Assembly (NCBI RefSeq): GCF_016908325.1 | Contig: NZ_JAFBDR010000013.1 | Span: forward strand, 43,827-107,826 | Source of the DNA: Aquibacillus albus | GTDB lineage: Bacteria; Bacillota; Bacilli; Bacillales; Amphibacillaceae | Length of the DNA stretch: 64,000 nt | Direction of reading: 5' to 3' | Shown here: piece after piece, positions 18,989 through 29,075 of the stretch | How positions within the stretch are numbered: the stretch's first letter is position 1 | Layout of the letters: the number at the start of each line of letters is the position of its first letter | The notes under the pieces: model-generated | What the model saw: only the letters and a program-made list of their open reading frames with translations | Told to the model about the DNA's origin: nothing | The model's database searches: none | Position numbers and translations under genes: made by a program

Positions 18989-19471
18989 CTATTTTTTCTT
19001 TAATAGAAAATAACCGCCACCAATAATAAGAATGATTGGCCAAAAGTTGGTCGCTAGAAGAACGATTTCATTAATCCATCCAAACCACTCCGGTTTATCT
19101 GTTACAAAAATTGCAAACAAAGAAATAAACAGTAGTATCAATCCGGGAATCAAACCTGATCTAGTTTTTGAATAACTTAGTAAAAAAGCTATTCCAATGA
19201 TGAGTGGATACATTCCCCAATGGTTTATCCAAAAGGAGTAATGGTTTACGCTATGGAAGTGAAGTCCCAATCCTAATAGGATAGCTCCTGGGAATAAATT
19301 TCCGTATTCTTTGGCACCATAACTATGTAGTAGAAATGAGATTCCAATAATGATTAGCAATGTAGGCCATGAGTAAAAATTTGTAAATATGGGTAATTGC
19401 AATTGCCTAAATAAGTAAAAAGCACCGATTCCTATTAATAAGTATCCAATAAAAGCATTTTGTTTTCTCAT
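18989..19471 (-). CDS. predicted integral membrane protein, LiaI/LiaF-like transmembrane region
   Basis: 160 residues, almost entirely membrane-spanning, with about six hydrophobic segments and a C-terminal LLKKK. Glycine-rich repeats such as LLIGIGAFYLF, LLIIIGISFLL and ILIIGGGYFLL resemble the N-terminal membrane modules of LiaI/LiaF-like and DUF5668 proteins. AGGAG lies 6 nt before the start on the minus strand. It stands alone, divergent from hemA and convergent with engB. The function is unknown. The equivalent position in B. subtilis has no such gene that I recall. Confidence 0.65.
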   Translation of the reverse strand: MRKQNAFIGYLLIGIGAFYLFRQLQLPIFTNFYSWPTLLIIIGISFLLHSYGAKEYGNLFPGAILLGLGLHFHSVNHYSFWINHWGMYPLIIGIAFLLSYSKTRSGLIPGLILLFISLFAIFVTDKPEWFGWINEIVLLATNFWPIILIIGGGYFLLKKK

Positions 19472-19704
19472 TGCAAACTCCTAGATTAAAATAATTATTA
19501 ATTAGTATTAATTTCTTGATTATGTATAATGGATATGGTAAAGTACATACGTATTTAATGAAGTGATATAATAAATCTTTCTTACAATATATTACCATAA
19601 AGAATTCAAAATCTGTTCAAATTTAAGAGAAAAAACAAAGAATACTCATGTTATAATAAACTATAGTATGATTGTTACGGTTGATGTTTTTGGGGGTAGA
19701 TGTT

Positions 19705-21072
19705 ATGCACATAATAGTGGTGGGTATAAATTATAGAACCACCCCAGTAGAAATTAGAGAGAATCTCACGTTTGATGAGGACATGCTCACTAATGCCATG
19801 CAGATGTTAAATCAAAGAAAAAGCATATTGGAGAATGTGATTATTTCCACATGTAATCGTACAGAGATATATGCAGTGGTTGATCAACTCCATACTGGTC
19901 GATATTATATCAAGCAATTTTTAGCTGATTGGTTCGGTATAGAAAAAGAAGCGTTTTCTTCCTATTTAAAGATCTATGAAAATGATGGTGCGATGGAGCA
20001 TTTGTTTCGAGTAACAAGTGGTTTAGATTCAATGGTGGTTGGTGAGACACAAATATTGGGTCAAATAAAACAATCATTTATGCTTGCACAACAATCAGAG
20101 GCTACAGGAACAATTTTTAATGAATTGTTCAAGCAAGCCATTACTCTGGCGAAACGAGCACATAAAGAAACAGAAATCGGAGAAAATGCCGTTTCCGTTA
20201 GTTATGCAGCAGTTGAGTTAGCAAAGAAAATCTTTAGTGATTTAACTAGTAAGCATGTGATGATTTTTGGTGCTGGAAAAATGGGTGAGTTAGCTGCCAA
20301 AAATTTACAAGGGTCGGGGGTAGGAAAAGTAACGGTACTTAACCGGACACTTGAAAAAGCTCAAGCTTTGGCAAAACAGTTTCAAGGTGAAGCGCAACCA
20401 GTTGAAGCTCTTGTCGAAACATTGAAGGATGCAGATATATTAATTAGTTCAACTGGGTCTAATAATTATGTATTAACAAAAGAAGTATTGGCACCCATTC
20501 ATAAAAAACGAAAAGGTAAGCCCTTATTTCTAGTGGATATTGCAGTACCTCGTGATTTAGATCCGAACTTAGGTGATTTGGATAATGTATTTTTGTATGA
20601 TATTGATGATTTGCAAGGTGTAGTTGATGCAAACAAAGAAGTAAGAAAAACGGCTGCAACTGCAATTGAACTAATGATTGAGAATGAAATTGTTATGTTT
20701 AAAGAATGGTTACAGACGTTAGGAGTCGTACCTGTCATCTCTGCATTAAGAGAACATGCACTTTCTATTCAATCCGAAACGATGAAAAGTATTGAGCGGA
20801 AAATTCCTAATCTTACTGATCGTGAAAGAAAAGTGCTGAGCAAACATACAAAGAGTATTATTAATCAATTATTAAAACAGCCAATTTTACAGGCGAAGGA
20901 AATTGCTGGAGAGTCTAATGCGGATGAAAATCTCCAATTATTTATGCGAATCTTTGGTATTGAAGATATGGTTCGTGATGAATTAAATAAACAGGAAAAA
21001 AATAAAGTTGTTACGGTTAAAAAAAGCGGTGAAATATCACTTCGCTCTGTTAAAAACGCTACAATCAATTAA
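19705..21072 (+). CDS. hemA: glutamyl-tRNA reductase
   Basis: First committed step of C5 heme synthesis: glutamyl-tRNA(Glu) to glutamate-1-semialdehyde. The catalytic cysteine is C50 in [10 protein letters not shown]. The NADPH site reads [15 protein letters not shown]-terminal dimerisation helix region follows. The length is 455 residues from ATG 19705 ([14 protein letters not shown], the usual start) with GGGGGTAG as ribosome binding site; the frame is open further upstream. It heads hemAXCDBL. Confidence 0.96.
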   Translation: MHIIVVGINYRTTPVEIRENLTFDEDMLTNAMQMLNQRKSILENVIISTCNRTEIYAVVDQLHTGRYYIKQFLADWFGIEKEAFSSYLKIYENDGAMEHLFRVTSGLDSMVVGETQILGQIKQSFMLAQQSEATGTIFNELFKQAITLAKRAHKETEIGENAVSVSYAAVELAKKIFSDLTSKHVMIFGAGKMGELAAKNLQGSGVGKVTVLNRTLEKAQALAKQFQGEAQPVEALVETLKDADILISSTGSNNYVLTKEVLAPIHKKRKGKPLFLVDIAVPRDLDPNLGDLDNVFLYDIDDLQGVVDANKEVRKTAATAIELMIENEIVMFKEWLQTLGVVPVISALREHALSIQSETMKSIERKIPNLTDRERKVLSKHTKSIINQLLKQPILQAKEIAGESNADENLQLFMRIFGIEDMVRDELNKQEKNKVVTVKKSGEISLRSVKNATIN

Positions 21073-21082
21073 TGGATGCCAA

Positions 21083-21112
21083 GTGTTCAAAAGTTAAAAT
21101 AAGTCGGTAATG
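21083..21112 (+). repeat. possible family A repeat fragment
   Basis: GTGTTCAAAAGTTAAAATAAGTCGGTAA between hemA and hemX resembles the right end of the family A palindrome, with a 7-nt interruption. No opposite end is recognisable. Confidence 0.35.
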
Positions 21113-21183
21113 TTGCTTATATCGACTCTGTTATTGGTCTATCTTTTGTCCTTTTTGGACATTCCTCTGAAAGGATTTCACTA

Positions 21184-22002
21184 ATGCTGGAAATAAGATG
21201 GTTGCAAGAGTTAATATTATTCATATATGGAGCAAGTGTATTCGGATATTTTATTGATTTTGTACAGCGTAACCGGAAGGTAAATCAGTTTGCCTTCTGG
21301 TTACTTATGATGGTTTGGATATTACAAACCTTTTTTTTGTTATATCAAGTAATAGAAAGACTGAACTTTCCAGTATTCTCTATTTATGATGGTTTGTTTT
21401 TTTATGCTTGGATTCTTGTTACATTTTCTTTATTTGTAAATCGTTTCTTTAAGATGGATTTTATCGTTTTTTTTACGAATCTATTAGGTTTCTTTATTAT
21501 GTTGTTGCATATTACTTCCAATGCATCCAATGGGGAACGAGGGGTAAGGTTATTTGATGAGTTATTGATTGCTCATATTACGCTGGCTTTAACTTCTTAT
21601 GGTTTTTTTACGTTATCCTTTGTATTTTCAATCATGTTTTTATTGCAATATAAATTATTAAAAAATAAAAAAGGATACCGATGGTTAAGAAGATTAGGTG
21701 ATTTAGAACGGCTAGATCGACTTTCATTTCAAACCGTTACATTGGGTGTCCCTTCGTTGTTAATTTCTATTATTCTCGGTGTTGTCTGGGCATATTCTTC
21801 AGGTGCAGAGTTTTATTGGTACGATATAAAAACAATTGGATCAATCATCGTTCTGTTTGTTTATACTATTTATCTATTTTTAAGGCTCGGCAGGGGATAC
21901 CAAGGGAAAACTATTTCCATCTTTAATTCAGGTGCATTTTTATTTTTATTAACAAACTTTTTGTTGTTTACTTCATTATCAAATTTTCACTTTCAATTTT
22001 GA
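21184..22002 (+). CDS. hemX: HemX, CcsA/ResC-like membrane protein
   Basis: An integral membrane protein with about eight hydrophobic segments in 272 residues. It resembles cytochrome c assembly proteins of the CcsA family. In B. subtilis HemX negatively affects the cellular level of HemA. Conserved histidine in MLLHITSN and WAYSSGAEFYWYDIKTIGS match the family pattern (WA..S.G..W..D.K). The position between hemA and hemC is the conserved one. Confidence 0.88.
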   Translation: MLEIRWLQELILFIYGASVFGYFIDFVQRNRKVNQFAFWLLMMVWILQTFFLLYQVIERLNFPVFSIYDGLFFYAWILVTFSLFVNRFFKMDFIVFFTNLLGFFIMLLHITSNASNGERGVRLFDELLIAHITLALTSYGFFTLSFVFSIMFLLQYKLLKNKKGYRWLRRLGDLERLDRLSFQTVTLGVPSLLISIILGVVWAYSSGAEFYWYDIKTIGSIIVLFVYTIYLFLRLGRGYQGKTISIFNSGAFLFLLTNFLLFTSLSNFHFQF

Positions 22003-22042
22003 ACAACTCTAATTTAAAATATCAAGATCGGGAGGATCATCC

Positions 22043-22972
22043 ATGAGAAAAATAGTTATCGGTTCAAGGAAAAGTAATTTAGCACTTACACAAACAGAGT
22101 GGGTGATTGAGCAACTGAAAGAAATTGGTGCTCCATTTGACTTTGAAATTAAAAAGATTGTGACGAAAGGAGATAAAATTCTTGATGTAACCCTTTCTAA
22201 AGTTGGTGGTAAGGGATTGTTTGTAAAAGAAATTGAACAAGCCATGTATAACAAAGAAATTGATATGGCTGTTCATAGTATGAAAGATATGCCGGCAGAA
22301 ATACCAGAGGGATTAACCATCGGTACAATTCCAGATCGAGAAGATCATCGTGATGCGTTTATTTCGAACGGAAATGTTTTGTTAAAAGATTTACCATCAG
22401 GTTCAATTGTGGGAACTAGTAGTTTACGTAGAGGATCACAAATTTTAGTAGCCCGACCAGATCTTGAAATAAAATGGATTCGTGGAAATATAGAAACGCG
22501 CCTAAGAAAATTAAAAGACGAAGATTTTGACGCAATTATTCTTGCTGCAGCTGGATTAAGTCGAATGGGCTGGGGAGATGATGTAGTAACAGAATACCTA
22601 GACCCTGAAGTTTGTGTTCCAGCTGTTGGGCAAGGTGCACTTGCGATTGAATGTAGAGAAGACGATGCGGATCTAAGAGACTGGTTAGAAAAAATAAGGA
22701 ATCCAAAAATAACACGAACAGTAACAGCTGAAAGAACCTTTTTACATGAACTGAATGGAGGATGTCAAATACCTATTGGTGGTTATGCCTATTTAGACAA
22801 CGATGAGGTCGTATTTCTTGGGTTGGTAGCTACTCCAGATGGTAAAACAGTTCTTAAGGAAGAGGTTCGTGGCAACGATCCAGTAGCTATTGGATTAGAA
22901 GCAGCTAGCCGAATGAAAAAACAGGGAGCTCAGAAAATCATTGATGATGCGAAAGAGGAGCTTGACCAATAA
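22043..22972 (+). CDS. hemC: porphobilinogen deaminase (hydroxymethylbilane synthase)
   Basis: It polymerises four porphobilinogens into hydroxymethylbilane. The N-terminal [13 protein letters not shown], the [11 protein letters not shown] segment, [11 protein letters not shown] and the dipyrromethane-cofactor cysteine in [13 protein letters not shown] are all visible. The length is 309 residues. Its TAA stop shares its last base with the hemD ATG. Confidence 0.96.
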   Translation: MRKIVIGSRKSNLALTQTEWVIEQLKEIGAPFDFEIKKIVTKGDKILDVTLSKVGGKGLFVKEIEQAMYNKEIDMAVHSMKDMPAEIPEGLTIGTIPDREDHRDAFISNGNVLLKDLPSGSIVGTSSLRRGSQILVARPDLEIKWIRGNIETRLRKLKDEDFDAIILAAAGLSRMGWGDDVVTEYLDPEVCVPAVGQGALAIECREDDADLRDWLEKIRNPKITRTVTAERTFLHELNGGCQIPIGGYAYLDNDEVVFLGLVATPDGKTVLKEEVRGNDPVAIGLEAASRMKKQGAQKIIDDAKEELDQ

Positions 22973-23763
22973 TGGACCTTCCGTTATACGGAAAGAAAAT
23001 ATTAGTTACTCGTGCTAAGGAACAAGCAGATGTGTTTGCACAACAATTAAAGAAAGTAGGTGCAACTCCTATCGTTGCACCTTTACTTACCATCCAACCG
23101 CGATTGTTAACTGAAAGCAATAACGTATTGGATAAACTTCACGACTTCACATGGGTGTTCTTTACAAGTGCCAATGGCGTGAAGTTTTTTTTCAAGCAGC
23201 TTGAATGGTTAGCTATTCCAACAACAGCTGTCAATCATTTACATATTGCTGTTGTTGGTGAGAAGACGAATAAGATGCTGGAAACCTTTGGATTCACTGC
23301 TGATTTTACTCCGGAGTTCTTTCAAGGGAAGAAGATGGTAAAGGAATTTTTTAAAGAATATTCGAAGGAACAGCAAATTTTATTGGTATGTGGAAACCTT
23401 TCTAGGGACGATATTCCGAATGAATTACAAAAACATGAGGTGCGCTTTGACCGCTTAGATGTATATGACACGCACATTAATTGGGAAATTCAATCACAGT
23501 TAGAGCATGTGTTATTAAAGGAGTCTATTGATGTATTTACCTTTACAAGTCCGTCAACGATTGATGCCTTTGAGACATTAACTAGTCATCTATCAGGGGA
23601 TATCAACAGGATAAAGCAGACACAATTATGCTTATGTATTGGAACAACTACATTAGAACGAGCAAAAGATGTTAGGTTCAACCATGTCCGTGTTCCGAAT
23701 GAATTTACGATTGATGGGATGGTTCAAGAATTAATCACGTATTTTAATGAAAAGGTATGGTGA
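22972..23763 (+). CDS. hemD: uroporphyrinogen-III synthase
   Basis: It cyclises hydroxymethylbilane with inversion of ring D. This is a poorly conserved family. It is recognised from PLYGKKILVTRAKEQADVFAQQL, FTSANGVKFF and DVFTFTSPSTIDAF, together with the position between hemC and hemB. The length is 263 residues. The start is coupled to the hemC stop. Confidence 0.92.
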   Translation: MDLPLYGKKILVTRAKEQADVFAQQLKKVGATPIVAPLLTIQPRLLTESNNVLDKLHDFTWVFFTSANGVKFFFKQLEWLAIPTTAVNHLHIAVVGEKTNKMLETFGFTADFTPEFFQGKKMVKEFFKEYSKEQQILLVCGNLSRDDIPNELQKHEVRFDRLDVYDTHINWEIQSQLEHVLLKESIDVFTFTSPSTIDAFETLTSHLSGDINRIKQTQLCLCIGTTTLERAKDVRFNHVRVPNEFTIDGMVQELITYFNEKVW

Positions 23764-23769
23764 AAATAT

Positions 23770-24747
23770 ATGGAAAATCATTCATTTAAGAGGCATCGGA
23801 GATTAAGAAATTCAACAAATATGAGGGCATTGGTAAGGGAGACAAAGCTGACTCCGGATGATTTAATATACCCAATATTTGTTGTGGAAGGAAGTAATAT
23901 TAAAAAAGAGGTTTCTTCTATGCCAGGAGTATTTCAGGTTTCGCTTGATTATTTAACGGATGAGATGAAAGAACTTGTTCAATTAGGGATTCGTTCTGTA
24001 TTACTTTTTGGGATACCGAAAGAAAAGGATGAAGTTGGTTCTCAAGCCTATTGTGAAACAGGAATTATACAAGAAGCACTTCGGCAAATTAAACAAGATG
24101 TACCTGAGTTAATTACTATTGCTGACACATGCTTGTGCGAATACACGTCTCATGGTCATTGTGGTGTTATCCATAATGGAGATGTACACAATGATGAATC
24201 ACTTGAATTGATTGTTGAAACTGCTATTTCTCAGGCCAAAGCTGGTGCAGATATTATCGCTCCATCGAACATGATGGATGGTTTTGTTACAGCAGTTCGT
24301 AAAGGATTAGATAATGCTGGTTTTGAGAATATACCTGTAATGTCCTATGCTGTTAAATATGCATCTTCCCATTATGGACCTTTTCGTGAGGCGGCTGAAG
24401 GAGCACCTCAATTTGGTGATCGAAAAACGTATCAAATGGATCCAGCAAACCGTTTAGAGGCCTTTAGAGAAGCGGGGTCTGATATAATTCAGGGTGCTGA
24501 TTTTTTAATCGTAAAACCAGCTCTATCATATATGGATATTATACGTGATGTAAAAGAACGGTTTAATGCGCCATTGGTGGCTTACAATGTAAGTGGAGAA
24601 TACGCCATGGTAAAAGCAGCTGCACAAAACGGTTGGATTGATGAAAAGGAAATTGTCTTAGAACAATTAACATCGATGAAACGGGCAGGTGCAGACCTTA
24701 TTATTACTTATTTTGCAAAAGATGCAGCTAAATGGATAAATCGATAA
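23770..24747 (+). CDS. hemB: delta-aminolevulinic acid dehydratase (porphobilinogen synthase)
   Basis: It condenses two 5-aminolevulinates to porphobilinogen. The zinc cysteines are present in [14 protein letters not shown], so this is a zinc-type rather than magnesium-only enzyme. The Schiff-base lysines are in [18 protein letters not shown] and [12 protein letters not shown]. The length is 325 residues. Confidence 0.97.
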   Translation: MENHSFKRHRRLRNSTNMRALVRETKLTPDDLIYPIFVVEGSNIKKEVSSMPGVFQVSLDYLTDEMKELVQLGIRSVLLFGIPKEKDEVGSQAYCETGIIQEALRQIKQDVPELITIADTCLCEYTSHGHCGVIHNGDVHNDESLELIVETAISQAKAGADIIAPSNMMDGFVTAVRKGLDNAGFENIPVMSYAVKYASSHYGPFREAAEGAPQFGDRKTYQMDPANRLEAFREAGSDIIQGADFLIVKPALSYMDIIRDVKERFNAPLVAYNVSGEYAMVKAAAQNGWIDEKEIVLEQLTSMKRAGADLIITYFAKDAAKWINR

Positions 24748-24761
24748 GAGGAGGTTATAAA

Positions 24762-26051
24762 GTGAAAAACTTTGAGCAGTCGGTAGATGCTTATAAAGAA
24801 GCAGTGGAATTAATGCCTGGTGGGGTAAACTCACCTGTTCGAGCATTTAAATCTGTTGGTATGAATCCTATTTTTATGGAAAGAGGAAAAGGATCCAAAA
24901 TCTTTGATATTGATGGAAACGAATATATTGACTATGTGTTAAGCTGGGGACCTCTTATCCTTGGCCATGCTGATGAGAGGGTCGTTTCAAAACTAAAAAC
25001 TGTAACAGAAAATGGAACAAGCTTTGGCGCTCCGACGTTAATTGAAAATAAATTAGCAAATCTATTGATTGAACGAGTACCATCAATTGAAATGGTTCGA
25101 ATGGTTAATTCTGGAACTGAAGCCACAATGAGTGCCTTACGCCTAGCGCGTGGTTATACTGGACGAGATAAAATACTTAAGTTTGAAGGAAATTATCATG
25201 GCCATGGGGATTCCTTGTTAATTAAGGCAGGCTCAGGTGTAGCGACTTTGGGATTGCCTGATAGTCCTGGTGTACCAGAATCGATTGCGAAAAATACAAT
25301 TACTGTACCTTATAACGATATGGAAAGTGTGGATTATGCTTTTGAACAGTTTGGAGATGATTTAGCAGCAGTTATTGTTGAACCAGTATCAGGTAATATG
25401 GGAGTGGTTCCACCAAACAATGATTTTTTACAAAAGCTTCGTGACATCACAGAACAGCATGGAACAGTACTTATTTTTGATGAAGTAATGACCGGATTCC
25501 GTGTTGGGTATAACTGTGCCCAAGGTCATTTTGGCGTCACTCCAGACCTGACTTGTTTAGGAAAAGTTATTGGAGGAGGCTTGCCGGTTGGAGCATATGG
25601 CGGAAAGCGAGAAATTATGGAAAAGGTAGCTCCTACAGGGGATATTTATCAAGCAGGAACGTTGTCTGGTAACCCATTAGCGATGACAGCAGGCTATGAA
25701 ACACTCGTTGCAATGACACCAGAAGAGTATGATCAAATCAATGCAAAAGTTGATCGATTAGTAGATGGATATAAGTCTGCAGCAGAAGAATTTAACATTC
25801 CTTTACAAGTAAATAGGGCTGGTTCGATGGTTGGATTCTTCTTCAATGAAAATGAGGTCATAAATTATCAATCGGCAAGCGAGTCAAATTTGGAGCATTT
25901 TGCTAGTTATTATCGGATGATGATTGAGGAAGGAATTTTCTTGCCACCTTCACAGTTTGAAGGAACTTTCTTGTCAACTGCTCATACCGATAGTGATATT
26001 GAAAAAACAATTGAAGCAGCACGAAAAGCATTTAAAAGAATTACATCATAG
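24762..26051 (+). CDS. hemL: glutamate-1-semialdehyde 2,1-aminomutase
   Basis: A PLP enzyme converting glutamate-1-semialdehyde to 5-aminolevulinate, the second C5-pathway step, so it acts before HemB although encoded last. The PLP lysine is in [17 protein letters not shown] (about residue 267). [11 protein letters not shown] is at the N-terminus. The start GTG 24762 follows GAGGAGG at 24748-24754. The length is 429 residues. Confidence 0.97.
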   Translation: MKNFEQSVDAYKEAVELMPGGVNSPVRAFKSVGMNPIFMERGKGSKIFDIDGNEYIDYVLSWGPLILGHADERVVSKLKTVTENGTSFGAPTLIENKLANLLIERVPSIEMVRMVNSGTEATMSALRLARGYTGRDKILKFEGNYHGHGDSLLIKAGSGVATLGLPDSPGVPESIAKNTITVPYNDMESVDYAFEQFGDDLAAVIVEPVSGNMGVVPPNNDFLQKLRDITEQHGTVLIFDEVMTGFRVGYNCAQGHFGVTPDLTCLGKVIGGGLPVGAYGGKREIMEKVAPTGDIYQAGTLSGNPLAMTAGYETLVAMTPEEYDQINAKVDRLVDGYKSAAEEFNIPLQVNRAGSMVGFFFNENEVINYQSASESNLEHFASYYRMMIEEGIFLPPSQFEGTFLSTAHTDSDIEKTIEAARKAFKRITS

Positions 26052-26058
26052 CAATCAT

Positions 26059-26105
26059 AAAGAGACACTTCTAAAAGGATAACATTTGGAGTGTCTCTTT
26101 TTTTA
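26059..26105 (+). terminator. terminator of the hem operon
   Basis: AAAGAGACACTT / AGTGTCTCTTT with a ~24-nt loop and a T run lies directly after hemL. Confidence 0.8.
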
Positions 26106-26113
26106 TGGTATAC

Positions 26114-26316
26114 AGGAAATTATAAAATGGCTGGCTTATGGATAAATGGCCTAGGTTAGCGACGTCCAGCTCCAGCGCCCAGCGACTAGTGAGACTTCCC
26201 TCACCTCCGTACGATAAGTCAACATCGGTTCACTTTGTTCACCGTGTTTCCTTTATCTCCTGCGGTTCAGTCCAGTCCATACGTCGCTACCAGGGCGCTT
26301 GCGCTTTTGTTCTTTG
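26114..26316 (+). repeat. ~200-nt dispersed repeat, family C (short form)
   Basis: From AGGAAATTATAAAATG to GCGCTTTTGTTCTTT this segment is nearly identical to 53636-53890. It is GC-richer than its surroundings. Its ends are partly self-complementary (AGCTCCAGCGCCC against GGGCGCTTGCGCT). It sits just after the hem terminator. A 63-residue open frame inside it is not convincing as a gene. Confidence 0.85.
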
Positions 26317-26440
26317 GATAATTCTGTAGGCATCCTATTATTGCAAACGCAAAGCTATATGCATAATTCATAATTTTTTTCATATATCTGAAATGAGGGA
26401 TATGGTACGTATTGCGTATAGATTTTGAGGGGAGGAATTC

Positions 26441-27583
26441 GTGTTGAGTAATGGAGGTCAAGGAGTTTTTACATTTGATCTATATGAGTCGTTGTGGTTT
26501 AAAAAAGGACAGGAAGTAAAGGAAATAATGGGGATTTCACTCGAGCCTGAGATATCTATTCATGATTATGATGATTTTGTTTCTATTCGTGGTGTCATTG
26601 AATTAAAAGGAGAATATTTTCAAGTAAACAAGGATGAGGTGGAAGAAGATCAGGTTGTTTCGTTTAATGATCAGTCGAGTCAACGATTTGTTGATCGAGT
26701 AGAAAGCTATGAGGATGGAATCAATGAGTTTTTCCATCATTTTCCGGTTGAAGTATCTATTCCTAAATACCGTATTGATGAATTAGATGATGTTATGGTT
26801 GGGATAGAGTCATTTGATTATGAGATTCCTGAGCAAAGTCAGCTAAAGCTTAGTGCTACCATTGCTATTCATGGAGTGCAAGATGAAGGTCAACAGGAAC
26901 TAAGAGAAGAAGAACCAGATGATGATCTAGTTAATTCTGACATTGATTTAGAAGAAGAGTTAATAGAAAAGCCACCAGAGCTTCCTAGTAAAGAAACTTT
27001 TGAGTTTGATATAAAAGAAAAAGAAGAGCTTGATAAAAAGGAACCCATGAAAAGTGCTGAATCCATAAAGGATGTTAATTTTGGAAAAGAAAAAGAAGTA
27101 GCGTTTGAAAAAGAAGAAAAAACTGCAAAAGCTCCAGAAAAAGATAGGTGGAAATATAAAAAGTCACAATCATTTGCAGAATTCTTTGGAAAGGAAGAGG
27201 AACCAAAGGAAGAAAGTGTTGAGGAATATAATGAGGAGGAAGAAATTATTAATATGGAGGAGTCCAGTGAGTTTGAAGAAAGTGTGATAAACTACTCGGC
27301 TTATGGTAAAGATGAGTTTCCTGATGATGAAATAGAATCACCTAGAGAAGAAGAAATCAAGCAGGATCCTACTTACTTATTAAATATTTTTGATCATAAA
27401 GAAGAGGAAGAGGAAGAGGAACGGTACTCTAGTTTGAAAATGTGTATCGTCCAGGATGATGATACGTTAGATTCGATCGCAGAAAGGTATGAAATTTCTG
27501 CTTATCAAATTTCGCAGTCAAATAAACTAATGGATGATGAATTGTCGGTTGGGCAAATATTATATATACCAGTTAAGAGCTAA
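26441..27583 (+). CDS. spoVID: spore coat assembly protein SpoVID (short form)
   Basis: SpoVID drives coat encasement of the forespore and recruits SafA. The N-terminal domain is conserved (SLWFKKGQEVKEIMGISLEPEI, DDFVSIRGVIELKGEY). A long acidic, low-complexity middle (about 150-320) and a C-terminal LysM domain (CIVQDDDTLDSIAERYEISAYQISQSNK...) follow. At 380 residues it is much shorter than B. subtilis SpoVID (about 575), the difference lying in the disordered middle. The start is GTG 26441 or TTG 26444 after GAGGGGAGG. Its partner gene safA is at the other end of the window. Confidence 0.92.
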   Translation: MLSNGGQGVFTFDLYESLWFKKGQEVKEIMGISLEPEISIHDYDDFVSIRGVIELKGEYFQVNKDEVEEDQVVSFNDQSSQRFVDRVESYEDGINEFFHHFPVEVSIPKYRIDELDDVMVGIESFDYEIPEQSQLKLSATIAIHGVQDEGQQELREEEPDDDLVNSDIDLEEELIEKPPELPSKETFEFDIKEKEELDKKEPMKSAESIKDVNFGKEKEVAFEKEEKTAKAPEKDRWKYKKSQSFAEFFGKEEEPKEESVEEYNEEEEIINMEESSEFEESVINYSAYGKDEFPDDEIESPREEEIKQDPTYLLNIFDHKEEEEEEERYSSLKMCIVQDDDTLDSIAERYEISAYQISQSNKLMDDELSVGQILYIPVKS

Positions 27584-27603
27584 TCAGTCAGTAGCAAACA
27601 AGT

Positions 27604-27646
27604 GAAATCCCTTGCCACAAAGATATGGTGACAAGGGATTTTGTTT
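27604..27646 (+). terminator. hairpin with T tract between spoVID and ysxE
   Basis: AAATCCCTTG / CAAGGGATTT is extended by CAC/GTG and followed by TTGTTT. It may reduce read-through from spoVID into ysxE. Confidence 0.65.
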
Positions 27647-27694
27647 CAAGAGAGTAACTTTTTTAGTTTAGTTAAACCATTAAAGGTGGAGTGG

Positions 27695-28735
27695 ATGGAA
27701 ATGACAAATATAAGTGGCTTAATAGGGCAATACCAAATTGAACCGACTGAGATAATCCCGATAACACGACGAGTTTACAAGGTTCATAGTCATAATTATA
27801 CGTATGCCTTGAAACGTTCGAGGTTATCAGCCGAATCGTTAAAACGCTGGGAGCACGTATTTGTTCAAGCGAATCAACACCACTTGTCACCAATTTTATC
27901 CGTTTATTTAACAAGAACAAATAAGCCGTACATAGTTGATCAACAGCAAATTTATTATCTTTCACCATGGAAAGAAACAAAAAATGATGATAAACCTGAA
28001 CATGAGTTAGAATCTTTTTTTCATGTCATTGGAGAAATTCACCATAAAACCAGGCAAGAAAAATCTGTAAATTTACAACAAGTCGAGCAATATATATCTC
28101 ATGAGAAGAAAAAGATCGATGAGTATAGAAAGAAACTCCTTTATCATATCGAGACATTTGAGCGTAAAAGGTTCATGTCACCATTTGAACTTCGGGTATG
28201 TATGCAATACCGAGACATAGAGAAGGCTATTTCATTATTAGATGAATGGTACGACTATTATCTTGAGGATATGAAAAGTGATGAAAAAGTCTCCATTTCT
28301 CTATGTCATGGTAATTTGCGCCGGTCTCACCAAATTTATCAAGCGAATCAAACTTATTTAATTAATTGGGAGAATACGTTTATTGGAAGTCCCATCGAGG
28401 ATCTAGGTCGATATTTTTATCAAGAACTGAAGTATCATGATGCTTATATCGATGATGTTAATCAGGCATTTTCTGTATATGAAAAATATAATCCACTTTT
28501 AGCAAGTGAGCGTAGCTTGTTAGCGGTTTATTTACTTTATCCGACTAGGTATCTTAAAATAATAGAAAAGTATAAAAGTCAAGCATTTAGAATCAGTCAG
28601 CCCTTTCAGATTAAGCAATTAGAGTATGGATATCGTCAGCTTGTTCATGGACTAAAGATTCAACATCATTTGTATCAGGTTCGACAAGAAATAAAGAGAA
28701 AAGAATGGGAAGCGCAAAATGATTCAGACGATTAA
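27695..28735 (+). CDS. ysxE: CotS/YsxE-family spore coat kinase-like protein
   Basis: A 346-residue protein of the aminoglycoside phosphotransferase/CotS fold found in spore coats. Kinase-like features are YTYALKRS (nucleotide lysine), LCHGNLRRSHQIY (catalytic loop region, where the usual HGD is HGN) and INWENTFIGSPIEDLGRY (metal site, where the usual IDxD is INWE). Changes in both catalytic aspartates suggest a non-catalytic or atypical kinase. ATG 27695 follows AAAGGTGG at 27682-27689; ATG 27701 is an alternative. The spoVID-ysxE order is conserved. Confidence 0.85.
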   Translation: MEMTNISGLIGQYQIEPTEIIPITRRVYKVHSHNYTYALKRSRLSAESLKRWEHVFVQANQHHLSPILSVYLTRTNKPYIVDQQQIYYLSPWKETKNDDKPEHELESFFHVIGEIHHKTRQEKSVNLQQVEQYISHEKKKIDEYRKKLLYHIETFERKRFMSPFELRVCMQYRDIEKAISLLDEWYDYYLEDMKSDEKVSISLCHGNLRRSHQIYQANQTYLINWENTFIGSPIEDLGRYFYQELKYHDAYIDDVNQAFSVYEKYNPLLASERSLLAVYLLYPTRYLKIIEKYKSQAFRISQPFQIKQLEYGYRQLVHGLKIQHHLYQVRQEIKRKEWEAQNDSDD

Positions 28736-28920
28736 ATCCACTCCAAGTAGAAGGCGAAAAAGATACCAATTAAGATTCCAAGCAGCAATACATCAAAGGT
28801 AGTTGGGAAAAAAATGGTTCGAATTGCTTGAAATATTACAATTGGTAATGTACACCTTTCACATACTAACAACCAATATCTTGCCCATGGTGGTAATCGA
28901 TATCGATAAAAGCGTGCCAT
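28732..28920 (-). CDS. small membrane protein of unknown function (62 aa)
   Basis: It has a strong ribosome binding site (GGGAGAGGTGAG) just before the start on the minus strand. The N-terminus is basic (RFYRYRLPPWARYW), followed by two hydrophobic segments (CTLPIVIFQAIRTIFF, FDVLLLGILIGIFFAFYL). Its end overlaps the ysxE stop by 4 nt, tail to tail. I do not recognise a family. The clean start signal and hydrophobic pattern argue that it is real. Confidence 0.65.
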   Translation of the reverse strand: MARFYRYRLPPWARYWLLVCERCTLPIVIFQAIRTIFFPTTFDVLLLGILIGIFFAFYLEWI

Positions 28921-29039
28921 ACTCTCACCTCTCCCTTTCCTTTTGGTGTATTCTATGCTTAAATATTATATAATTGTGCATAAAAATAAATGAATATGTA
29001 GGATGGAACGTTCTTTTTTTAACTTAAAACAAGTGGCTA

Positions 29040-29069
29040 TTGACTTATATGTGATTTTTTGGATAAAAT
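29040..29069 (+). promoter_or_regulatory. promoter of the valS T-box leader
   Basis: TTGACT (29040-29045), an 18-nt spacer and TAAAAT (29064-29069). Confidence 0.6.
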
Positions 29070-29075
29070 AACAAA

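Noticed and set aside
19651..19666. PerR-box-like sequence upstream of hemA (TTATAATAAACTATA)
   Set aside because: Only the left half fits the PerR palindrome; the right half has several mismatches.
26138..26329. 63-residue open frame within the family C repeat
   Set aside because: It lies wholly inside a dispersed non-coding repeat, has no ribosome binding site, and the other copy does not preserve it.
26396..26424. SigE promoter for spoVID (GGGATAT and TATAGATT)
   Set aside because: The spacing is two bases shorter than in the spoIVFA promoter and the -35 is poor, so it was not listed.
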